The notes beneath the pieces were generated by a model. The model was given only the letters and a program-made list of their open reading frames with translations, was not told the DNA's origin and did not search any database. From Kribbella italica (GTDB lineage: Bacteria; Actinomycetota; Actinomycetes; Propionibacteriales; Kribbellaceae), in contig NZ_JACHMY010000001.1 in the NCBI RefSeq assembly GCF_014205135.1, forward strand, positions 7,626,001 to 7,690,000: a stretch of 64,000 bases of DNA. Direction: 5' to 3'. The position numbers and the translations under genes are program-made. This document shows, piece by piece, positions 43,811 through 51,786 of the stretch; position 1 is the stretch's first letter; the number at the start of each line of letters is the position of its first letter.

Positions 43811-43844
43811 ACTGTCACGGCCGGGGATCACCGACCGTGATAGT
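43811..43844. promoter_or_regulatory. Inverted repeat in the divergent reductase/GlxA promoter
   Basis: ACTGTCACGG (43811-43820) and CCGTGATAGT (43835-43844) form inverted arms with one mismatch in ten and a 14 nt spacer. It lies between the two start codons, so it is a candidate site for the GlxA-family regulator. Confidence 0.6.
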
Positions 43845-43875
43845 CCGGAACGCCATCATGCGTACACTTTCGGAC

Positions 43876-44814
43876 ATGCGCACCGTCGCCCTGGCCACCG
43901 CGGGCAATCTCCTGCACTTCGAGCTGGCCGTGGCGTACGAGATCTTCCGCACACCACCGCTCGATACGGCCGTCGAGGACTGGTACGACGTGGTGCTGTG
44001 CGGGCCCGCCGCCGTACGGGTCGGACCGTTCCTGGTCGAACCGTCGGACGGGTTGGAGCGGCTGGCCACGGCCGACACCGTGATCGTCCCCGCGTGCGCG
44101 GACGTCGACATCCCGCCGCCCCCGGAATTGGTCGACGCCGTACGGGCCGCTCACGAGGCCGGTGCCCGGATCGCCTCGCTGTGCACCGGCGCCTTCGCGC
44201 TGGGCGCGGCCGGGCTGCTCGACGGGCGCCTCGCGACCACTCATTGGGCGCACACCGCGGAGCTCGCCGCCCGCCACCCGCTGGCCGTGGTCGATCCCGA
44301 CGTCCTCTACACCGACAACGGCAACGTCCTCACCGCCGCCGGCAAGGCCGCCGCGGTCGACCTCTGCATCCACCTGGTCGCCCTGGATCACGGCGCCACG
44401 ATCGCCAACACCGTGGCCCGCCGCCTGGTCATGCCGCCGCACCGGCCGGGCGGGCAGGCTCAGTTCGTCTCCACGCCCCTGCAACCGGCGGGGGACCACG
44501 CTTTGGCCGGCGTACTGGCGTGGGCGCAGCAACGCCTCGATCAGCCGTTGGCCGTCACCGACCTGGCCCGCCAGGCCAGCCTCAGTCCCCGCCACCTCGC
44601 CCGCCAGTTCAACGCGGTGACCGGCCAGACGCCTATCCAATGGCTCAACACCCAACGAGTCCGCCGAGCCCAGGAACTGCTCGAATCCACCGACGAGAGC
44701 ATCGAGTCGGTCGCCACGGCCACCGGCCTGGGCACCGCCACCACGCTCCGCCGCCAGTTCAAGCGGACGGTAGGAGTCCCACCCGACACCTACCGCCGCT
44801 CCTTCCGCGCCTGA
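43876..44814 (+). CDS. GlxA-family AraC regulator with DJ-1/PfpI domain
   Basis: A 312-residue regulator. The N-terminal 170 residues form a DJ-1/PfpI (GATase1-like) fold with IASLCTGAFALGAAG at the nucleophile elbow, and the C-terminal 100 residues an AraC double helix-turn-helix (LARQASLSPRHLARQF; SIESVATATGLGTATTLRRQF). The ATG at 43876 is preferred because it gives the family's usual N-terminus and a TACACT hexamer ends 7 nt before it. It likely controls the divergent reductase gene. Confidence 0.9.
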   Translation: MRTVALATAGNLLHFELAVAYEIFRTPPLDTAVEDWYDVVLCGPAAVRVGPFLVEPSDGLERLATADTVIVPACADVDIPPPPELVDAVRAAHEAGARIASLCTGAFALGAAGLLDGRLATTHWAHTAELAARHPLAVVDPDVLYTDNGNVLTAAGKAAAVDLCIHLVALDHGATIANTVARRLVMPPHRPGGQAQFVSTPLQPAGDHALAGVLAWAQQRLDQPLAVTDLARQASLSPRHLARQFNAVTGQTPIQWLNTQRVRRAQELLESTDESIESVATATGLGTATTLRRQFKRTVGVPPDTYRRSFRA

Positions 44815-44828
44815 TCGCCGCCGAGCTT

Positions 44829-45725
44829 TCAGCTGTAGTGCCGCTCGGCCCAGGTCGCGAAGGACGTGAGTGGGAGGTCGTACGCCGCCGCGAAGCTCGG
44901 GTCGGCGGTGTTCGCGCGGTTGTTCATGCCGACCTGGTTGTCCATCAACTGCGGGACCATCCCGCGCGCCTTGCCTTGCTCGGCCGTGACCGTTTCCACG
45001 TGTGTCGGCTCGCCGGCGGCCGTCAGCGCCGCGGCCATCTCCTTCAGCGACAGGAGTTCGCTCGTGAGCTCGATGACCTGCTCGTGAAACCGCACCGGAT
45101 CGGCGAGCGCGGCGGCGACCGCCGTACCGATGTCCTCCGGCGCGAACACCGCCAGCGGTTTGTCCGCGTCGACCGCGGTGACGATCGCCTCGCCGGTCAG
45201 GTTCTCGTACCAGATCGACGGCCGGACGAGGTTCGACGCGAAGAACGTCGGCCGGAACTCCGTCCAGGACCGGAACCCCGCGTCGGGCAGTGCAAGTCCC
45301 ACCACGGCCTTGCTGTTCCAGTAGTGCGGATCGCCCCAAGCCTCGGCACGACCGGCCGCGACCTCCTCGAGGTACACGCCGATCCCCGCGACCGACGAGT
45401 GCACGAACTGCTCGACTCCGGCCTCGCGGGCGGCGTCGATGAGGTTCAGGCCGTTGATCCGCTCGACGTCGGAGCCGAGGTCGGTGATGTCGGGGGTTTG
45501 GAGCGAGAACACCGCCCGGACCCCGCTCAGCGCCGGTCCGAGCGACGGCCGGTCGGTCAGGTCGCCGACCACCACCTCCGCGCCGGCCGCCTCGATCGCC
45601 CGCGCCGCGGCCGCCTCCGGGCGGCGTACGAGAGCGCGGACCTTTACACCGTCCGCCAAGAGACGGCGAGCGACGATTCCACCTTGCTGACCGGTCGCGC
45701 CGGTCACCAGTACTAGATCTGTCAT
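44829..45725 (-). CDS. NmrA-type NAD(P)-binding SDR protein
   Basis: A 298-residue atypical short-chain dehydrogenase with Rossmann motif VTGATGQQGGIVARRLL and HSSVAGIG, typical of NmrA/HSCARG-like quinone oxidoreductases and redox sensors that lack a catalytic Tyr-Lys pair. It is divergent from a MerR regulator with an 18 bp palindrome between; MerR proteins often activate such detoxification reductases. It starts at ATG 45725. Confidence 0.85.
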   Translation of the reverse strand: MTDLVLVTGATGQQGGIVARRLLADGVKVRALVRRPEAAAARAIEAAGAEVVVGDLTDRPSLGPALSGVRAVFSLQTPDITDLGSDVERINGLNLIDAAREAGVEQFVHSSVAGIGVYLEEVAAGRAEAWGDPHYWNSKAVVGLALPDAGFRSWTEFRPTFFASNLVRPSIWYENLTGEAIVTAVDADKPLAVFAPEDIGTAVAAALADPVRFHEQVIELTSELLSLKEMAAALTAAGEPTHVETVTAEQGKARGMVPQLMDNQVGMNNRANTADPSFAAAYDLPLTSFATWAERHYS

Positions 45726-45740
45726 GCCGTCACGGTAAAA

Positions 45741-45758
45741 CTTGACGTCGACGTCAAG
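45741..45758. promoter_or_regulatory. MerR-type operator
   Basis: CTTGACGTCGACGTCAAG is a perfect 18 bp palindrome 16 bp from the SDR start and 26 bp from the MerR start. CTTGAC-N6-GTCAAG is the general layout of MerR-family operators. TTGACG occurs at both ends as a potential -35 in each direction. Confidence 0.8.
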
Positions 45759-45783
45759 GGCAAGTCCTGAGGAGGACCAGATC

Positions 45784-46164
45784 GTGCGCATCGGCGAGGT
45801 CAGCGCGAAAGCCGGGGTCAGCACGCGCGCGCTGCGGTACTACGAGGAGCACGGCCTGATCCGCCCCGACCGGACCGGCAGCGGCCAGCGGATCTACCCC
45901 GAGTCGGCGGTCGAACGGATCCACCTGATCAAGCAGTTCTACGCCGCCGGCCTGACCAGCCGCCTGATCGAGCCGCTGCTGGCCGCCATCGACTCCCAGC
46001 ACCTCGAACCCGCGCTCGTCCAGCGCCTGACCCACGAGCACGACCGCATCGCGCGGCAGGTCGCCGACCTCCTGGAGGCCGGGCGGCGCCTGGCCGTGCT
46101 GATCGACATCGCGCATCATCCGAGGGAGACCTGTTCATCGGCCGAGTTCGATCCGCTGAACTGA
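45784..46164 (+). CDS. MerR-family regulator
   Basis: A 126-residue MerR protein: N-terminal winged helix (VRIGEVSAKAGVSTRALRYYEEHGL) and a coiled-coil dimerisation helix. The short C-terminal part has one Cys (RETCSSAEF), so a metal site as in MerR proper is not evident. The GTG at 45784 follows GAGGAGG by 8 nt. It is the likely ligand of the 18 bp palindrome upstream and activator of the divergent SDR gene. The 178 bp between this gene and the next hold no gene that I can support. Confidence 0.9.
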   Translation: MRIGEVSAKAGVSTRALRYYEEHGLIRPDRTGSGQRIYPESAVERIHLIKQFYAAGLTSRLIEPLLAAIDSQHLEPALVQRLTHEHDRIARQVADLLEAGRRLAVLIDIAHHPRETCSSAEFDPLN

Positions 46165-46341
46165 TCCGCGCGCTTCATCGGTGCTGACCCGACTGGCGGA
46201 CTGTCGTGCGCGGGCTGACCTCGGCGGACCTGATCGTCGGTGCTGACGGGGCACGTCGTCCCGCCGATCCGCTGCGAGGTCGCCCGGTGTCCGGGTGGGT
46301 ATTCGGCTGCGCGGCCGGGTGGCGGCGGGTAGGTTCGCGGG

Positions 46342-46881
46342 GTGGAGCGCTACGAGGGTGACGTGGTGGGGATCGCGGACGAGCTGACCGAGGCGTACGT
46401 CGAGGTGTTCACGGCGCCGCCGTGGGAGCAGCGGGATCCGGCGGAGACCCGGACGGCGTTCCGGCAGCGGCTGGACGGCGACGCGACGCGGGACGGCTTC
46501 GGGGCCTGGATCGAACGCGCCGAGGACGGGCGGATCGCGGGCTTCGTGACCGGGTGGGTCACGCCGGCGCCGTTCCGCACCGATCGCTCGTACGGGCAGG
46601 TGCTGGAGCGCCTCGGCGCGGAGCAGGTGCGGGAATCACTGGTCGGTGCCTTCGAGATCGACGAGCTCGGCGTCCTCGACCGGGCCCGCGGAACAGGCCT
46701 CGGCAAGCGCCTGCTGTCGACCGCGGCCGACCACCAGCCGTCCGGCGCCTGGCTGCTCACCTGGAACCAGGCCCACGACACCATCGCCTTCTACCGCCGC
46801 ATCGGCTGGCACGAAGCACCCGTCAAGGGGCAGGAGACGGACATCGTCGTCTTCCTGTCGCCGAACCACCCGAACGTCTAG
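46342..46881 (+). CDS. GNAT-family N-acetyltransferase
   Basis: A 179-residue GNAT protein with the acetyl-CoA pyrophosphate loop RGTGLGKRLL near residue 120 and the C-terminal YRRIGW strand. The substrate is unknown. The GTG at 46342 has no ribosome site, but a TAGGTT hexamer ends 6 nt before it, consistent with a leaderless mRNA. It converges on the MarR gene. Confidence 0.85.
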   Translation: MERYEGDVVGIADELTEAYVEVFTAPPWEQRDPAETRTAFRQRLDGDATRDGFGAWIERAEDGRIAGFVTGWVTPAPFRTDRSYGQVLERLGAEQVRESLVGAFEIDELGVLDRARGTGLGKRLLSTAADHQPSGAWLLTWNQAHDTIAFYRRIGWHEAPVKGQETDIVVFLSPNHPNV

Positions 46882-46901
46882 GGGGTGACCGATGCGCTTC
46901 C

Positions 46902-47315
46902 CTATTCGGCCTCGGCCAGGCGGGGGAGGGCGGCGAGCAGGTGCCGCTTCTCCGTGGCGCTCAGCGCGCTGAGCAGGTCGTCCTCCATCGCGCGGATGTC
47001 GGCCTTGGCGGCGTTCAGGCGGGTGCGCCCTTCGGGCGTCAGGCGGACCGTGTGGGCGCGGCGGTTGGCCGGGTCGGGCTCGCGGACGAGCAGGCCGTCC
47101 TCGGCGAGCTGGTCGAGCAGCGGGATCAGCCGGGACTTGTCGTACCCGATCGCCTGGGCGAGGGCCTGCTGGGTCTCGGTCGGCTGCTTCGCGAGGTGGG
47201 TCAGCACGCTGTAGCCCCACATCGACAACCCGTGGGCGTCCAGCAGCGGCCGCTCGGCCGTCATCAACCGGCGTACCACCCGAGCGAGCAGGGCCCCGAG
47301 GTCATCGCGCTCCAT
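46902..47315 (-). CDS. MarR-family regulator
   Basis: A 137-residue winged-helix protein (LAQAIGYDKSRLIPLLDQLAEDGLLVREPDPANRRAHTVRLT). MarR repressors usually release their operator on binding phenolic ligands or on oxidation; no Cys is present here, so a ligand mechanism is likelier. The ATG at 47315 is preferred over a TTG eight codons upstream. On the minus strand a TATGAT hexamer (47344-47339) would start transcription about 17 nt before the ATG. Confidence 0.88.
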   Translation of the reverse strand: MERDDLGALLARVVRRLMTAERPLLDAHGLSMWGYSVLTHLAKQPTETQQALAQAIGYDKSRLIPLLDQLAEDGLLVREPDPANRRAHTVRLTPEGRTRLNAAKADIRAMEDDLLSALSATEKRHLLAALPRLAEAE

Positions 47316-47324
47316 CCGAGCATC

Positions 47325-47374
47325 GTAGGCATTGCCCAATCATAAGCAGCTGCATATAATCAACACATGCCTAC
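47325..47374. promoter_or_regulatory. Nested MarR operator dyad over divergent promoters
   Basis: Outer arms GTAGGCAT (47325-47332) and ATGCCTAC (47367-47374) and an inner GCAGCTGC palindrome (47346-47353) share one centre at 47349.5. The symmetry covers the promoters of both the MarR gene and the divergent SRPBCC gene and includes the latter's start codon. Confidence 0.75.
47332..47360 (+). promoter_or_regulatory. Consensus promoter of the SRPBCC gene (leaderless)
   Basis: TTGCCC (47332-47337) and a perfect TATAAT (47355-47360) are 17 bp apart, and the ATG begins 7 nt after the -10, so transcription should start at or next to the start codon. Confidence 0.85.
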
Positions 47375-47756
47375 AAATACTGCACTCTCCCGCAGCATCG
47401 CGATCGACGCCACTCCCGCCAAGGTCTTCGCCTTCGTCGCCGACCCCCACAACCTCCCGCTCTGGGCACCCGGCGCCGTCCAGTCGGTCGAGCCGAGCGG
47501 TGACGCCTGGATCTTCCACAACGGCGCCGACGCCCGCCGCGTCACCGTCCGTACGTCGGAGGAGCACGGCACCGTCGACCTCCTCTTCGGCGAAGGACCC
47601 GGCGTCTTCACTCGCGTCATCCCCAACGGCACTGGCGCGGAGTACCAATTCACCCTCTTCTTCCCCGAAGGCTCACCCCAGGACGCCCTCGACGCCCAGT
47701 CCACCGTCATCGCCGAGGAACTGACCACGGTCCGCACCCTCTGCGAAAACCAGTAG
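47367..47756 (+). CDS. SRPBCC-family ligand-binding protein
   Basis: A 129-residue START/SRPBCC-fold protein (polyketide cyclase/AHSA1-like): N-terminal LSRSIAIDATPAKVFAFVADPHNLPLWAP and a long C-terminal helix. Such proteins bind hydrophobic ligands or act as cyclases; the activity here is unknown. Divergent from a MarR repressor with a shared dyad, so ligand-induced expression is likely. The mRNA is probably leaderless. Confidence 0.85.
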   Translation: MPTNTALSRSIAIDATPAKVFAFVADPHNLPLWAPGAVQSVEPSGDAWIFHNGADARRVTVRTSEEHGTVDLLFGEGPGVFTRVIPNGTGAEYQFTLFFPEGSPQDALDAQSTVIAEELTTVRTLCENQ

Positions 47757-47789
47757 CGCAAGGGTTTTCGGCGGATCACGCTGGGAGGC

Positions 47790-48353
47790 ATGCACCTCAC
47801 CTTCGAGCACGATCCCCGCGGCGAGTCCCGGACACTGATCCGGCGTGCCGACGGCGCCGAGTTCGAGCTGACGTCGTACTCGCGCAAGCACGCCGTACCG
47901 CACGACCTCGTCCACGCCGTCGTCGAGCGGGAACTCGGCATCCCGGACGGCATCTACGGCTGCATCGCGGCCGGCGCGGTCTTCAGCAGCATGACCCAGA
48001 CCGGCGGCAAGAAGCGACGCGACGCCAAGGTCCGCAGCGCACGGATCCTCGAGGTGGCGCGGGGGATCGGGATCAGTGAGACGCTCGTGGGGGTGTTCTT
48101 CTGGGCGTACGAGCGAGGCCGCGCGCCGCAGGCCGAAGTGCGGAAGGCCTGGGGTGTCAGCAACCCGGGCGCCTGTCCGTACGGCGACGAGCGGATCACG
48201 CGGACCGCGGACGTGCTTGGCGAGGTGGGTGCGACCTGGCAGGCGAGCGCCGAGCCGCTCGTGTTTCCCTGGCCGACGAACCTACTGGCCTCTGACGGGC
48301 AGTCATCAGTACGGCGGGCGCGCGGTCGGACGGGGCGAGTCGCGCGGGCGTGA
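47790..48353 (+). CDS. Uncharacterised protein
   Basis: A 187-residue soluble protein with no domain that I recognise. The first 60 residues contain a His/Asp-rich stretch (HAVPHDLVHAVVERELGIPDGIYGCIAAG) and the middle is basic (GGKKRRDAKVRSARI). The last 15 residues are Arg-rich. The ATG at 47790 is the only start in the frame after the upstream stop. It lies 33 nt after the SRPBCC gene and may be cotranscribed. Confidence 0.55.
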   Translation: MHLTFEHDPRGESRTLIRRADGAEFELTSYSRKHAVPHDLVHAVVERELGIPDGIYGCIAAGAVFSSMTQTGGKKRRDAKVRSARILEVARGIGISETLVGVFFWAYERGRAPQAEVRKAWGVSNPGACPYGDERITRTADVLGEVGATWQASAEPLVFPWPTNLLASDGQSSVRRARGRTGRVARA

Positions 48354-48445
48354 GGCGGCGGCAACTGGCCCGCTTGCGCATCTGGCGAGGCTGATTCGGG
48401 TCGGTGGCGCGTGCTACCTTCTGGCTCGGTGTGGCTGCGGGGTCA

Positions 48446-49396
48446 ATGATGGGTGGAGGCATGCGCCGGTTCGCCTGGCTGGGGATCGTGGTGGTGGTCG
48501 CGGGGTGTGGGGTGCTGGGCGACGATGCCGGTGACGAGGCGATTCGGTACGTCGCGATCGCCGATGCTCCGGAGGCGCCGGCGGCAGTCGTCGCGTCAGC
48601 GGACGGGTCGACGGGGTCCTGGCGGGTGGACTGCGGCCGGAACGAACGCGGGATTCGCAACTCGGACAACCTGGTGGTGACTCCGCGAGTGGTCGGCGCC
48701 GCGCATCATCTGCACGACTACGTCGGCAACGTGTCGACGAACGCGTTCTCGACCGATCGGAGTCTCGCCGCGGCGGCGACCACCTGCCGGGGCGGCGACA
48801 AGTCCAGCTACTACTGGCCTGTACTCCGTGTGCCGGGTGACGGCGGCTCCGACGAACACGATGCCCATGGCAACGAAGGGCGCGTGCTGACCCCCGCGGC
48901 GGTGACGATCGAGTTCCGCGGCAACCCGGTCAGCGACGTCGTACCGATGCCCGAGTTCCTCCGGACCGCGACCGGCAACGCGCACGGATTCTCCCAAGGT
49001 GGCAAGAACACCAGCCACCTGCAGTGGACCTGCTCAGGCACGCGGGATCGCGTCACCAAGGACTACCCGCGGTGCCCCGAAGGTCAGCAGACCGTCCGCG
49101 GCTTCGACTTCCCGAGCTGCTGGAACGGCAAGTCCCTCGACAGTCCCGACCACAGCTCCCACCTGGTCTTCCCGACCACCGTGGGCGCCTGTCCGCCGGC
49201 CACCTTCCCCGTCCCGCAGTTGCGGATCGAGGTCGCCTACGCGGTGCCGAAGGACGCGGACTACACCGTCGACACCTTCCCCGAGGACGGCCGCAGCGCG
49301 CTCGCCGACCACAGCCACTTCATCAACGTGATGCCGCCGGCCCTGATGGACCGATTGGTTGCCTGCATCAACGAAAACCGCGCCTGCACCGCCTGA
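48446..49396 (+). CDS. DUF1996 domain lipoprotein
   Basis: A 316-residue exported protein. A short signal segment ends in VVVAGC, a lipobox, so it is likely a lipoprotein. The rest matches DUF1996: VTPRVVGAAHHLHDYVGN at the start, a central GGKNTSHLQWTCSG and HSHFINVMPP near the end, with several conserved His and Cys that may form a metal site or disulfides. The biological role of DUF1996 is not established. The start is uncertain: ATGs at 48446, 48449 and 48461 are in frame, and the GGAGG before 48461 is only 1 nt away. Confidence 0.82.
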   Translation: MMGGGMRRFAWLGIVVVVAGCGVLGDDAGDEAIRYVAIADAPEAPAAVVASADGSTGSWRVDCGRNERGIRNSDNLVVTPRVVGAAHHLHDYVGNVSTNAFSTDRSLAAAATTCRGGDKSSYYWPVLRVPGDGGSDEHDAHGNEGRVLTPAAVTIEFRGNPVSDVVPMPEFLRTATGNAHGFSQGGKNTSHLQWTCSGTRDRVTKDYPRCPEGQQTVRGFDFPSCWNGKSLDSPDHSSHLVFPTTVGACPPATFPVPQLRIEVAYAVPKDADYTVDTFPEDGRSALADHSHFINVMPPALMDRLVACINENRACTA

Positions 49397-49420
49397 TCGG
49401 CAGTACGCCGTACGAACGGA

Positions 49421-49460
49421 GGCTCGGGGTGGTCCTTGCCCCCAAGGACCACCCCGAGCC
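49421..49460. terminator. Bidirectional terminator between DUF1996 and COG4315 genes
   Basis: A perfect 18 bp stem (49421-49438 with 49443-49460) with a CCCC loop sits between two convergent genes. Confidence 0.9.
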
Positions 49461-49473
49461 GACTGTGTCGGGC

Positions 49474-50193
49474 TCAGTACCCGGAGCCCGCCCCGGTGTT
49501 GGCGACGTCGGACTTGCCGCCCTGCGGGTTGAACGCGAACCAGGTCGTGCCGACCCCCTGGCCGAGGATGTCGCCCGGCACCTGGTCCTTCGCGAAGTAG
49601 TACGCCGGCCAGCCGTTGATCGTGACCTGGCAGGTGCCGTCCGGACGCTCGACGTAACTGACGATCTTCGGGTCGACGCCGACGGTGTAGATCTTGCCCG
49701 GCGACTTGACCAGCAGCGGCGGCCACTTCTTCGCGCACTCACCGAAGCAGGTCGGCTTCGACGGCTTCGCGGAGTCCTCGTCGAACCGGTACAGCGTCAT
49801 CCCGCGGCTGTCGGTGACGACCTGGTTCTCGCCGGCGTTGACCTGGACCGCCGGGCTGCTCGTCCCGGCCGGGACCGGCGGGATCGGCGCGGCGGCCGGG
49901 CCGTCGAAGATCTTGACCTGGCCCATCGTCCGCTGCAGAGCGGCCGGTTGCGGCTCGTTCGCGGCCTGCGGCTGCTGGGCGGGCTGCTGCGCGGGCTCTT
50001 GGGCGGCGGGCTGCTCGGGCTCGGCGGGCTGGTCCGCCTCCTGCTCCTCGGGAGCGGACGGCACGGTGACCACCACCGTCGACGGCGCGGCCGCCGGTGC
50101 GGCGTCCGGCTGGTTGTAGTTGCCGCAGGCCACCAATGCGGTGAGACCGGCGGAGACGAGTGCGATCTTCAGCATCGTGCTGCGTGTGTTCAT
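49474..50193 (-). CDS. COG4315-type secreted lipoprotein
   Basis: A 239-residue lipoprotein: signal peptide ending LVACG (lipobox Cys about residue 23), a Pro/Glu/Gln/Ala-rich spacer of about 60 residues, then a C-terminal domain with the repeat hallmarks of predicted lipoproteins with YxFxxD motifs (GMTLYRFDEDS, CAKKWPPL, GWPAYYFAKDQVPGD). Function is unknown; relatives occur near sigma factors and heme or metal genes. GAGGGA precedes the ATG at 50193. An exact Crp-type site lies about 90 bp upstream, and a divergent ECF sigma/anti-sigma pair follows. Confidence 0.85.
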   Translation of the reverse strand: MNTRSTMLKIALVSAGLTALVACGNYNQPDAAPAAAPSTVVVTVPSAPEEQEADQPAEPEQPAAQEPAQQPAQQPQAANEPQPAALQRTMGQVKIFDGPAAAPIPPVPAGTSSPAVQVNAGENQVVTDSRGMTLYRFDEDSAKPSKPTCFGECAKKWPPLLVKSPGKIYTVGVDPKIVSYVERPDGTCQVTINGWPAYYFAKDQVPGDILGQGVGTTWFAFNPQGGKSDVANTGAGSGY

Positions 50194-50279
50194 GGGTGCT
50201 TCCCTCGAGCTCGGGCGGTCCCGTCGGGTCCGTTCGGCAGCACACACGGCGGGACGGGGGTCGCGGGTTCAGATCCTGT

Positions 50280-50299
50280 AATGTGACGTGGATCACATT
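50280..50299. promoter_or_regulatory. Crp/GlxR-type site (TGTGA-N6-TCACA)
   Basis: AATGTGA (50280-50286) and TCACATT (50293-50299) are perfect inverted arms with the 6 nt spacer of cAMP-receptor-protein sites. Actinobacterial Crp/GlxR proteins bind the same consensus. It lies about 87 bp upstream of the COG4315 lipoprotein start. Confidence 0.8.
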
Positions 50300-50526
50300 T
50301 TTGAGTGAACCCAACCGGCCCTGGGATCCGTGTGTGAAGGGTCTGGGCACGTGCCGTACGAGGGGACGGCACGTGACGCCGCGGTCCGCCCGTCGTACGC
50401 ACCGACGGGCGGCCCACCGCGGCGCCGGACACCGTGGGTGAGAGGATCCGGGCGGCGCGAGCGCGGCCCGGCGAGACGGACCGAGGGAACGTTCCGCGCC
50501 GCGGAACCGGCGAGAGGTGGAAGCGC

Positions 50527-51078
50527 ATGGCCGGGTTCAGCACCCGCCGCCGCCGCGAGACGGCGGACGAGGAACTCGTCCGGACGTTGTTCAACGAGCA
50601 CGGCAAGGCGATGCTGGCCTACGCCACGCGGTTGACCGGTGACCGGGCGAGCGCCGAGGACGTCGTCCAGGAAGCGCTGGTCCGGGCCTGGCGGCATCTC
50701 GAGGACCTGAGCAACGGCAAGGGATCGGTGCGTGGCTGGCTGCTCACCGTCGTACGGAACATCGTCACCGACCGGGCCCGGGCCCGGAACGCGCGCCCGC
50801 CCGAGGTCGCCGAGAGCGAGACCACGGTGCCGGTCGAACGCGACCACGCCGACGAGGTCGTCGACACGATGGTGGTCCTGCAGGCGCTGCACCGGCTGAC
50901 GCCCGAGCATCGGGTGGTGCTCGAGCAGATCTACCTGGAGGGACGCAGCGTCGCCGAGGCGGCCGACGTGCTCGGCATCCCGCCCGGAACGGTGAAATCA
51001 CGGTCGCACTACGGGTTGCGCGCGCTGCGCGAGCACTTCCCGGCGGGACGGCACCTCGGGATGGAAGGAGTGGCCTGA
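50527..51078 (+). CDS. ECF sigma factor (SigL-like)
   Basis: A 183-residue ECF sigma factor with region 2 (EELVRTLFNEHGKAMLAYATRLTGDRASAEDVVQEALVRAW) and region 4 (LTPEHRVVLEQIYLEGRSVAEAADVLGIPPGTVKSRSHYGLRAL). The ATG at 50527 follows GAGAGGTGGAAG. It overlaps the anti-sigma gene by 1 nt. The usual pattern is sequestration by the membrane-bound zinc anti-sigma factor; the divergent lipoprotein gene may be a target. Confidence 0.9.
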   Translation: MAGFSTRRRRETADEELVRTLFNEHGKAMLAYATRLTGDRASAEDVVQEALVRAWRHLEDLSNGKGSVRGWLLTVVRNIVTDRARARNARPPEVAESETTVPVERDHADEVVDTMVVLQALHRLTPEHRVVLEQIYLEGRSVAEAADVLGIPPGTVKSRSHYGLRALREHFPAGRHLGMEGVA

Positions 51079-51782
51079 TGGCGACCGAACACGCGGACAT
51101 CGACGGCTACGTCGACGGTGAGCTGGACACGGCGGGGGCGGAACAGGTCGAGCAGCACCTAGCGGGCTGCGAGTCCTGCCGGGAGGAGGTGGATGCGTTG
51201 CTCGAGCTCCAGAGTTTCCTGCAGGAGGTGCCGGCGGAGGCGTTGCTCGACGGGCCGCCGGACGACGCGGACCTGCTGCTGCAGCGGACTCTGCGCCAGG
51301 TCCGGAAGGAGTCGGCCGCCGCCGGGCCGGGGCGCGGGCGAGTCGCGGCGATCGCGTCGATCGCCGCAGTGGCGGCGGTCGCGGCTGTGGTCGGGGGCGT
51401 GCTGATCGGGCGGAACTCGGTCGACGACCAGCCGGTCGCCGGGCCGGAGCCGACGCCGAGCGCTTCCGCCGTACCGGGCACGCGTTTCGCCAGCAGTGTC
51501 GATCCGCGGACCGGGGCCCGGCTGACCGTTCGGGTCGAACCGGCGGCCGGGTTCGTGCGGGTGAACGTCGCCGTCACCGGGCTGCCGGCGAACGAGCCGT
51601 GCCGATTGGTTGTCGTGGGCAAAGATGGTCACCGGGAGACGGCCGGCAGCTGGCTGGTCTCCGAGAAGGGCGCCGCCAACGGGACCACGCTGGACGGCAC
51701 CGCGCTGATCGATCCGGACGACGTCGCCGCCGTACTGATCGAGAACACCAGTGGGCAGCAGTTCGTGAAGACGGCCGTCTGA
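51078..51782 (+). CDS. Zinc-finger anti-sigma factor
   Basis: A 234-residue membrane protein. The N-terminal zinc-binding anti-sigma motif is VEQHLAGCESCREEV (His, two Cys at CxxC), followed by one transmembrane segment near residues 90-112 (AAIASIAAVAAVAAVVGGVLIG) and an extracytoplasmic domain resembling RskA/RslA-type C-termini. It should hold the cognate sigma factor inactive until the zinc site or outer domain is perturbed. Confidence 0.92.
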   Translation: MATEHADIDGYVDGELDTAGAEQVEQHLAGCESCREEVDALLELQSFLQEVPAEALLDGPPDDADLLLQRTLRQVRKESAAAGPGRGRVAAIASIAAVAAVAAVVGGVLIGRNSVDDQPVAGPEPTPSASAVPGTRFASSVDPRTGARLTVRVEPAAGFVRVNVAVTGLPANEPCRLVVVGKDGHRETAGSWLVSEKGAANGTTLDGTALIDPDDVAAVLIENTSGQQFVKTAV

Positions 51783-51786
51783 GAGG

